Positions 9,042-17,319 of a stretch of DNA of 24,985 nucleotides are shown here, in pieces. The stretch is from Chlamydomonas sphaeroides. Taxonomy: Eukaryota > Chlorophyta > Chlorophyceae > Chlamydomonadales > Chlamydomonadaceae. The stretch spans positions 1-24,985 of the forward strand of contig BDDC01001515.1 of NCBI GenBank assembly GCA_001662425.1. The letters run 5' to 3'. A program made the position numbers and the translations under genes. How positions within the stretch are numbered: position 1 is the stretch's first letter; every line of letters starts with the position of its first letter. Under the pieces are notes generated by a model. The model was not told the origin of the DNA, made no database searches, and saw nothing but the letters and a program-made list of their open reading frames with translations.

Positions 9042-11159
9042 ATGCCGCCGACGAAACGCTCCTCCAGCCAAGCAGCTGCACCGACAGACAAGAGCGGCTC
9101 GAAAATATGGCAACAGCTGCCGCTGGAGCTAGCCCTGCGCGTGGTCGGCTGCTTTGGGCCCAACGAGCGCGCCTGCGCCAGCCGGCCGCTGTGCAAGGCC
9201 GCTGCTCAGCATTTCTCGGGGCCCGAGCACACTACCGTGCGGCTGTCTCAGCCGGTGCCGGAGCATGCCTTCCGCCGGAAGTGGGGGGTCGAGGGCGCGA
9301 CCCGGGCCTTGCCGCTGGCTTTGCGTATGCAGCTCGTGCAGCTGACGGCAGCCAGCGGCGTACAGCACAACCTGGAGCTGGCATCGGAGGCGTCAGGCGT
9401 CGTGCTGGAGATGACCAGCGCTCTCGAGGCCGCTGCCGGCGCCGGTCAGCTGGAAACCTGCCGCTGGCTGGAGGCGCAGGGCTGCCCGGCCAACGAGGAC
9501 GCGCTCAAAGCCGCCGCCGAGGGCGGCCACCAGCACGTGTGCGCCTGGCTGCTGGACGAGGTCGAGTGCACGTGTGACACCATGGCGATCTACAAGGCAG
9601 CCTCCTGCGGCCACGAAGAGCTGGTCTTCTGGCTGCTCAAGCGGCGGCCGCGGAGCCGGCGGCGCTACTACCGCAATGAGCTGCTACTCTTCGCGGCGGC
9701 CGCCCGGGGCCTCCAGCTGGCCGCCCTGCAGCGCCTGCACGCCGACCTGGGCCTTAATGACGCCATCGCCGCTGAGCACCACCGGTTCAACCCCAGCCCG
9801 CACGTGGCTGCGGCGGCCAGCGGCACCGCCGACTGGCAGGCCAAAATGGGCTGGCTGGCGTCCGTCGGCTACCGCAACCCCAACGACGATGACGAAGAGA
9901 CCGTAGCGAAGCGCGACTTCTTTTATTACGTCAACGATCACCTGGTCGCCTGCTGCGAGGCGGCTAGCCGTCTGGGGCCGGGGGCGCCGGCGCGTATCGA
10001 GTGGCTCCGCGCCCATGACAACTCATTCTTCGCGCCCGAGGTGCTGCAGGCGGCGGCGGGCGCCGGCAACATTGCCGTCCTGACCTATATCTTTGATCAA
10101 AATGTGGCTGGGGCGCCGCCGTCCTGGGAAAAGGCGTGCCGCGCCGCCGCCAAGGCTGGGCAGCTGGCGGCGCTGCAGCTGCTGGTGCAGCGCGGCGCAC
10201 AGCCCTGGCTCGGAGGGCTGATCGACGCCAACGAGCACATCGTCACGAGTCCGCAGCAGCGCGAGACCGCGGAGTGGATTGTGGAGACGCTGCTGCCGCC
10301 CGCGGTGCCGACCATGGACGCCGACGCCAAGCGCGAGTGGGCTGTTGGCCTGATCAAGCACGGGTCCGTGGCGCTGCTGGAGCGGGCGGAGCGGGTGCTG
10401 GCGGGGCCCGCAGCCAGCGCGGCGGCGGCGCGGCGCCTGGGGCTGTGGGATGGCCGGGCGCAGCTGGCGGCCGTGCGGGCGGGCTGCGAGGAGGTGCTGG
10501 TCTGGCTGCGCCAGCAGCGGCTCGTCGGCTGGAACACTGGCGAGGTGAGCAGGCCGCGCGAGCCGGCACCCACACACCTTGACTCATGACTGAAGACACC
10601 TCACCGGCTGAGCAGCCAACGGCCGCCGTAGCGTAGTACACACGCCGCCCTAGCCTGCTCGTTGCCCGGCCGTCAGCTCACCTCGTGTCGCCGCCCCGTC
10701 CGCCCAATCGCCATGCGCCGCCAGTTTGACGAGTCGCTGTACGGCATCGCCACGTGCGCCGGCGACCTGGCCACCCTGCGAGCTCTGGCGCGGCTGCGCT
10801 GTCCCATAGGTCGCTCCGATGACGTGTTTCGCGAGGCGCTCCGCCAGTGCGCGCCGCTGCCGGCGCTGGAGCTGCTGGTGCAGCTAGGCGTGTCGTTCAA
10901 CTGGCGGCAGCTGGTCCGGCTTGGCTACGCCAAGGGGGGCTGCCCGGTGGCCGCGTGGCTGCGGCGCCGCGCGTCGGAGGCCGAGCAGCGCTGTTCCGGG
11001 CTGCGCGCGCCGAGGCGGGGAGTGGTCGAGGAGGACGAGGAGCAGGAGACGGCCGCGCGGTCGCGGCCCAAGCGCGCGGCGGCGCAGTCCCGGGGCGGCG
11101 GCCCGGCGGGCGGCGGGAGCAGCGGGGCGCGCCCGCGGCGCCGCGCGGCGCACAAGTAG
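9042..11159 (+). CDS. F-box-like / ankyrin-repeat-like protein
   Basis: Two exons, 9042-10544 and 10725-11159, joined in phase 0 (WNTGE then FDESLYG); 645 residues. Residues ~22-58 (IWQQLPLELALRVVGCFGPN...LCKAAAQHF) resemble an F-box helix bundle. Then come many degenerate ankyrin-like units with the pattern A-x-AA-xGxG-x(5)-WL (for example ALEAAAGAGQLETCRWLEAQ and ALKAAAEGGHQHVCAWLLDE), continuing into exon 2. The C-terminus is acidic (VVEEDEEQE), then strongly basic and glycine-rich (RSRPKRAAAQSR, RPRRRAAHK), possibly a nuclear localisation signal. If the F-box is real, it would be an SCF ubiquitin-ligase substrate adaptor; that is inference. In-frame ATGs at 8973 and 9012 could add up to 23 residues; 9042 is chosen because the conserved part starts soon after. 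One intron contrasts with 5-13 exons in its neighbours, typical of recently expanded families. Confidence 0.85.
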
Positions 11160-12062
11160 ACGGCAGCCGCCGCGGGGATGGGCTGCTGCGGTCGGGATTT
11201 GGTGGGGCCGTGGGTACGCGGGTAGGCGCTTTGTGTGCGGGCGCGGCCAAGCGCCGTCGCGCGGGTGTGCGTAATATGCTTCTTGTTGTAGGCCTGCGTT
11301 CCGACCGATCAGGGTCTGCAGGGCTCAGCCCCGGGATTGCATATCCCAACTAGCGTGATGAAGGCGAGGGGCGAGGGGTGTGGGGTGCGCCTGGGCGGCG
11401 CTGCGGTGTTGGCGGTGCCTGCATTGGCTGAGCGCATTGCTCACACGCTGCAGTGAAGGGCATGTGGGTGGATGTGGGTGCGTGGACTTCGCAAACTAAC
11501 GGTGGATGTTGTACTGCTCCTATGGGCTCGCGCAGATAGATGTTGCTTGGTTACATGGCGTCCGGCTGCTGGTGCCGGTTGTGGGTCGTTCAGGGGACGG
11601 CCCTGCTGTAGGCGGAGGGGCTTATGTGTGTCTCGTCATGGCGCGTTGGCGCAATGGGAAGGGAAGAGATGGCACTGGTGGTCGTGGCGTAGCTTGCTTG
11701 TGCGTCACGCCCTTGCTTGCAACCAAACCGCAAGCTGTTGGCACCGCTCCTGGGTAGCGTAGACAGCAATGCCTGCACGGGCCACGGCCCCATGCCCCCC
11801 GCCCACAATTCATGTTCGTTGTCCTGTGACCTCCAGCGCAGCTGTACCCGTAGCACGTTATCGCACAGCCGGGGTTGACCCGCACCGGAGAGTCCACAGA
11901 CCCACAACGGACCCCCCGCTGCATGCCATGCCTGCCTCCCTTATCAGACCCTCAGCGCCTCTGCATCGGCCACTGCATCATCTAACAGTTGGGCGCAGAC
12001 ACGGGTCCAACTTGTGAAGACCGTACGCCTCATATATACCTACGTATAGGGCCATCGAATCC

Positions 12063-12067
12063 TGTAA
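12063..12067 (+). promoter_or_regulatory. Candidate poly(A) signal TGTAA of ankyrin gene
   Basis: The only plus-strand TGTAA I found between the ankyrin-gene stop and HAUS3; it is 904 nt after the stop. Weak evidence, based on the pentamer alone. Confidence 0.25.
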
Positions 12068-12223
12068 TACCTTGTATGCAGGGCTGCTCTTCGCTCCGGT
12101 TGCATCCAGTGACAGTGCGGCTATGCTCGGCAAGCTGCATAGCTACTCGCGTCAGGGGCATGGCATACGTGCGCCCATGGAGCGACCGCGCCTTGGTCAC
12201 CCGGCAGACTCGAGCCAGCACTG

Positions 12224-12273
12224 CTGTTAGACAGTTAATGCTGTTAGACAGTTAATGCTGTTAGACAGTTAAT
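12224..12273. repeat. 17-bp x3 tandem repeat
   Basis: CTGTTAGACAGTTAATG occurs three times head to tail (12224, 12241 and 12258, the last lacking one base) with no mismatches. It is AT-rich in a GC-rich region and intergenic. Perfect identity suggests a recent expansion. Confidence 0.95.
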
Positions 12274-12539
12274 CCTCAAGCACGCGCTCGGCACACACCT
12301 GCCCCTACATTAGCCATCTGGCGACGGACATGAACATAACGCCCAGTACACAGCATCCTTGCGCTGGCCTCCACGGCCGCCTGACGGGCACATAAGCAGT
12401 GGACCTTTGCCCTCGACCCACATGCCACTCAGTGGGGACCCGACGGGTTGCACCACTACGGCAGCTGCGGCCCTAGACCGCCGTCGCCCGCGGGCAACAC
12501 CCACCGCGCACGGCCGACGCGCCACTCTTCCCCGGGCGC

Positions 12540-12587
12540 GCTGTGCCGCGTGTGGGGTTCTGTTCTACTTAGCACTTGAACCCACCG
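12540..12587 (-). repeat. 48-bp shared element, copy B
   Basis: Reverse-complement partner of 8314-8361, 45/48 identical. It begins 88 nt after the HAUS3 stop and, read along the HAUS3 transcript, has the same orientation as copy A has along the SOUL transcript. Confidence 0.85.
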
Positions 12588-12674
12588 CATGCGCTGAGGT
12601 CGCTGTCATGCACGACGCATGCACGGTCCCCCGCTGTCCTGCTCCAGCACAACACGCACCCGACATCTAGCGCG

Positions 12675-15458
12675 CTAGCCGGCGCCATAGGGCCACCCAG
12701 CGGCCGCCGGCGACAGCAGCGCCCCCAGCCTGTTCCGTAGGCCCTGCACCTCAGTGATGAGCTCCTCCGGCCGCAGCCAGAAGCGCGCCAGCACACTGCG
12801 CTCGCTGTGCCGCTGCTCGCCCTGCTGCCGGTGGCCCTGGAGCAGCAGGTTCTGCCGCTGGACCGCAGCGTTGATGACCCCTGTGAGCCGGTCCGCTTCG
12901 GCTTTGGAGGCGGCGCTCTCCGCGGTGAGAGCGGGGTCGCGCAGCGCTGGCCACGGGGCCGCCTCCTGCCCCGCGCCCTGCGCCGGCGGAGCCGCCAGCA
13001 GCTGCCGCAGCTCGCCGACGCGCTGCTCGCCCTCCGCCAGCAGCTGCCCGAGCTGCCCGTCCACGCGGTCGCCCAGGTCCCGCTGGCAGCGCGCCACCAG
13101 CGACTCGAGCGTGCCGAACTCGGCGGCCAGCTGCGCCACGGTGCGGTTGGCGGGGTCGGCCATGAGGCTGTCCAGGAAGGCGTTGCCGCTGGCGCGCATG
13201 CCGTCGGCCGGGGACGGGAGGCCGCTGGGCCCCGGTGCGGGGCCCGGGCCGGCCAGCAGCCCCCGGATCGCGTGCTCCTGCTGCTGCTGCCGCTGCTGCT
13301 GCAGTTGGGCCAGCTCCTGCCGCTTGGCGTCCAGCAGGGAGAAGCAGGTGGCGAGCGGCCCGCCGCCGAGCAGCGTCGCCGGCCCTTGGCCGGTCGCCAT
13401 CACCGCCGCTGCCTCGACGCTGACCGCGGCGGCCCGCAGCTCCCGCACCTCGCCCTCCGTTGCGGCGGCCGCGGCGCATAGCTGGTCGTGCAGTGCCTGC
13501 ATGCGCACGTAGAGGTCGTGCAACGAGCGGCGCTCCTCGCGCCGGAGCAGCTGTGGGATGTGGGTTGGGCCGGAAAGGCTGGTTAGCTAACAGGAAAGTG
13601 CGAGTCACGGAGCGCACAGCCCTCAGCAGCACTCGTCGGACATGTTGCGACCAGGCACATGCACCATGTGGGTCGGCCTGGAACCAAGGAGCGGGGGCGA
13701 TTGCAGGTTGCAGGTCCCAGACCCGATACACTGTCAGCCTAAGGTCCCACCTCGATCATCTCGACGCGCGCCCACTGCTCCAGCAGCACCTCGAGCAGCT
13801 GCTGCTGCTGCCGCGTCACATACGCCAGCTGCTGGTGCCGCAGCAGCCAGACGGACCGCCGGACCTGGGTGTTACACGCAGCGACGACAGGGCAGGTGGG
13901 CGTCATGGGACTGGCTCAGGCACCCGGCGGCGGACTTGATGCGATGGCCGCACCCCGGCCACATGAGCCCTTCCTTCCACCTGCGACGTGCCCAGCGCGG
14001 CCAGCTGATGCAGCAGCGACTCCCTCTCCTCGTCATCCTGGATGCTGCTTAGGGAACATATAGGGAGGGCATAGGCCGGTGACGACACGCGGAAGCACTG
14101 GGTGCAGGCGCGATTGCCGAGGGCTTGGAGACCACAAGGCAAGCGCCTGAGCGCACCTGTGCAGCTCCTCGCGCAGATCCGCAGCGCGCAGCTGGAGGTG
14201 CTCCAACGCGCCAGGCTCGGAGGCCAACAGCTGCTTACGGATGTCCAGCTCTCCAAAAAGCGACGTGGCCTCAGCGCCCGGCTCCGAGCTGGCCACCTTG
14301 TCGAGCAGCTCGACCTGGGTGCTTGGGGGTTCAGACAGGGTCTCAGGTAGGAGCTCGAAACAGGGTCAGCCTATCATCGCCTGCGTGCTCCCGGTAACGA
14401 CCCTTGACGACCATCTGCAACTGGCCGTACAGCAAGGCCGCACCTGGCGCCGCAGCCCTGCCAGCTCCGCCTTCTTGCGGTCGGACTCATCCCGCATGTC
14501 GCAACTCTGCGCCCCCAGCAGTTGGGCCTCGCTCAGCGTTGCCAGGATCTCTTCCGGCGTCAGGCCGGTGATCATGCGCGTCTGAGACGGCATGAAGGGG
14601 TTGTCGGACAGGGAGCCCTGCGCCGCCTGCTGCTCGGCCAGCGTGCGGGCCAGCTGCGCGGGGTGCAGCTGGTCGCNNNNNNNNNNACTGCAGGACAGAA
14701 GAGGTGGGTTGGTGGATGGGAGCACACGGCGAAAGGCAATGCGTGAAGACATTTTGATACACTTGCAGACACGTCATGCTGAAAGTCAAGCGTGCCTGCA
14801 TTACAACCGCGGCAGCTTACTTGACCACGTCTGCCATGATGGCGGCCTCGCACTTGCGCAGCTCCTCCGTGGGCTGCGCCAGCAGCAGGCAGCCCTCCGC
14901 CTGGTGCGCCAGCGTCTCGTGCATCTGCCACGCGGCATCCTGCAGGACGCGCAGAGCGTCATTCTCCACCACGTTCCGTGCCTCTGCAGCCTGTGTCTGC
15001 TCTTGGGCGGCACGGGCACGGCACGCGACGCCCTGCTCCTCCTGCTGCAGCTGCGCGCGCGCCGTAGCTGTGCCTGCCTGCTGCTCGCCCAGCAGCGCGC
15101 GCGTGCGCTCCAGCTTCTCCCGTTTGCGCTGGTGGGCATCCTGCTCGGCAGCTATCTGCTCGACCATGGCGCGCAGCTCAGGGCAGCCAGCGGTTTCCTC
15201 CGCGAAGGCGGCAGGGTCGGTGCGGGACAGGTGCACTAAGTCCCACACCTCCCTCTCCGCCAGCCCGGGATCGTCGCGATACCGCCGCTCCTCCTCTGCC
15301 AGCTCGGCATCTTCGGGGCTGACGAAGTTGTCCAGGAAGGATAGCGTGTCTGCAAGGTGCTGGACGATTGGCAGAATGCCGAGGCCAGTGAATGCCTCAG
15401 CTGGCTGGGGGTAACCGGTTTGCGCACAAAGAGCACGAAGCTTATGTTCTGTCTCCAT
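12675..15458 (-). CDS. HAUS3: Augmin-like complex subunit 3 (HAUS3/AUG3), probable; contains assembly gap
   Basis: Augmin recruits gamma-tubulin to existing microtubules to branch new ones in spindle and cortex. Minus-strand exons: 15458-14821, 14687-14444, 14314-14157, 14044-13981, 13864-13751, 13550-12675; 697 residues counting the ten Ns, against ~600-620 in human and Arabidopsis proteins. Nearly all is predicted coiled coil. The N-terminus (ALCAQTGYPQPAEAF, LSFLDNFVSPEDAELAEEE) and C-terminus (INAAVQRQNLLL...LARFWLRPEELITEVQGLRN) match the ends of HAUS3/AUG3; the middle is only generically coiled-coil, with a glutamine-rich patch near residues 488-499. Exon 2's start sits against the gap: the acceptor CTGCAG at 14690 followed by T and ten Ns keeps frame, but the true gap length is unknown, so residues ~213-217 are uncertain. 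Another coiled-coil family remains possible. Divergent from the WD40 gene. Confidence 0.7.
14677..14686. other. Assembly gap (10 N)
   Basis: Ten Ns inside HAUS3 exon 2, almost touching its acceptor. Ten is probably a placeholder, so the real missing length may differ, though 10 happens to keep the reading frame. Confidence 0.95.
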
Positions 15459-15943
15459 GACAGCGTGTGGAATGGCGTTGCGGGCGAGCCACGGTCAGCT
15501 CAAGGCCTCGGTGGCATGCTTGCAGGGAAGAGGGCTGCGACCTGCGCTGCAGTCTTCTATAGGCCAGAGCCCAATGACTGAGATGCGTGTGCCTGCGTTA
15601 AAGAGGTTTGCGGGCAAGACGCGCGGCGGAGGGAAAGATCAACGAGGCCGAGCGGCATCTGCCTGGTGCATGCGATCCAAGCCCCTGGATCCAGGGGAGG
15701 GGGGACGGTGTTACTGAATGCGCGGCAGGCGCGACGCGCCCCAGACGCAGCTACTGCGACGAAGCTGGTGTGTTTAACACGCTACATGCCTGACAGCTCT
15801 GGTGTACGCTGATGAAGGGCATCAAGGAAAGGGAGGTAAGGGAGGAAGCGGGGAACCCACGCAAACCCGAATCGACACGAACCCATTTAGCACTCGGGCG
15901 CTGGCTGCCTCTGCATAACAGCATGTGATTAGATTCCAACGCT
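15459..15943. promoter_or_regulatory. Divergent intergenic region HAUS3 / WD40 gene
   Basis: 485 bp separate the two start codons of oppositely transcribed genes. It is lower in GC than the coding parts, especially after 15770, and should hold both promoters and 5' UTRs. No clear TATA box or known operator was recognised, and no ORF with family resemblance. Confidence 0.45.
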
Positions 15944-17288
15944 ATGTCGTCGAAAGTGACACACGCTCACAAGCCAGCGACGGTCAAGCCTAGCGAGAAG
16001 ACTGTCGCGACACATACAGAGAAAACGCACAAAGAAGTTGACCCGGATGACGTTGATGAGACATGGGATGACGGCGGGAAGTGAGTTTCCTTTGACCAAC
16101 GCGATGGGGATGCCTCGGAATCTTCGGGCCACAGGCTCTGGCTGTCGCCGCGCAGCTTTGACGATCACTGTGGCCCCGCTTGATGTCGCCGTGCTTGTCG
16201 GCTCCGGGTTACCTTGTCCGGTTGCCGTGCCTGCACCCCTTCACCCTGCACACCCGAACCCGCCCCTCATGTTGCTGCGTCACAGAGCTGCCGAGGAAAT
16301 CGGCAAGACGTTCACATACCGCGCTACCCTGTCCGCTTCAGAGGCGACAGCGCTAGAGAGCTTCCGGCAAGTCTGGTGTCTTCAGCCGTGGTTGCTCCCT
16401 TGCCCGGCACGGCGCCACTTGGCACGCAACACTTGGCACAATGACCTGGCACTAAGCGGCAGTTGCGGAAGTCTGGCGCCGGCAACGGGCGCCATGCTTC
16501 TGCTGTCTGGCAGGCCCGTATGCATGTGTGCCCCTCCTCGCTTAGCCCCTGCTTGTCTGACCAAGGTCCCCACCGCGCCAGCTGACGTGTTCCGTCCTGC
16601 GCCCTCTCATGCGGTGCTTCCGTGAGTCGCTGCCTCGCTCGCACTCGTGCCCGCAGACGGCGAGACCGCAGCGAGGATGACGACGAGGAGCTGCACCCGC
16701 TGCCGCCCAAGCAGCGGGTAAGCCCCCGCCCAGCGCCCGCTGCCACAACCGCCATCCCTCCTCTCGCGCCGCCTGTTGTGCCCGCCCGAATCTCGCGCTG
16801 CCGTGCCCAATAACACAACCATCACCCCCTGCGACTCCTCCGACACGCAGAACGCCTCGTACGCTGACCTGCGGCAGCCCCTGGCGAGCCACGCCCTGGG
16901 CGCGTGCGCCGAGGCGCTCTGCATCGCCGTGTCCTCCACCGGCAACATGCTGGCCATCGGCGGCAAGCACGGTGGCATCACGGTGCGTCCCGGCGTCCCC
17001 CGCAGCACCTGGGGCGCCTGGCGCAGCTGTGCTGCACCCTGAGGCACTGCGCCGGCGCCCTCCCTGCCCCTTGCTCCGCCAGGCAATCCAGCCGCCGCGA
17101 GGCGGCCTCGCCCCTCGCGCAACACGCGCATCCTGACGCCTTGCCCCGCCCTCCTGCCCTGCCCTCCTGCCCCGCCCTCCTGTCCCGCCCTCCCGGCCCT
17201 GCGCGCCCATGCACGCCGCGCAGCTCCTCAAGCCCGACACCCTGGAGCACATGGACGCCCTGGCCATTGGCGACCTCCCGCAGCAGCA

Positions 17289-17319
<31 letters not shown>

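Larger units (their letters stand above)
11160..12674. other. 1.5-kb intergenic region between convergent genes
   Basis: This lies between the stops of the ankyrin gene (plus) and HAUS3 (minus), so it should hold both 3' UTRs. It contains a 17-bp triple tandem repeat (12224-12273), copy B of the 48-bp element (12540-12587), and a plus-strand TGTAA at 12063. Short open frames here show no family resemblance and no conserved splice pattern. GC is lower than in the genes around 11800-12350. Confidence 0.5.

Noticed and set aside
11640..11700. Possible tRNA A-box (TTGGCGCAATGGG)
   Set aside because: No B-box (GGTTCGANTCC-like) at the right distance and no cloverleaf arms could be paired.
11472..11762. 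Small Trp/Cys-rich open frame in the large intergenic region
   Set aside because: No conserved motif, no splice context, and overlapping frames are equally open.
12754..13512. Long plus-strand open frame, Ser/Ala/Cys-rich
   Set aside because: Antisense shadow of HAUS3 exon 6, whose minus-strand frame joins five further exons and matches a known C-terminus.
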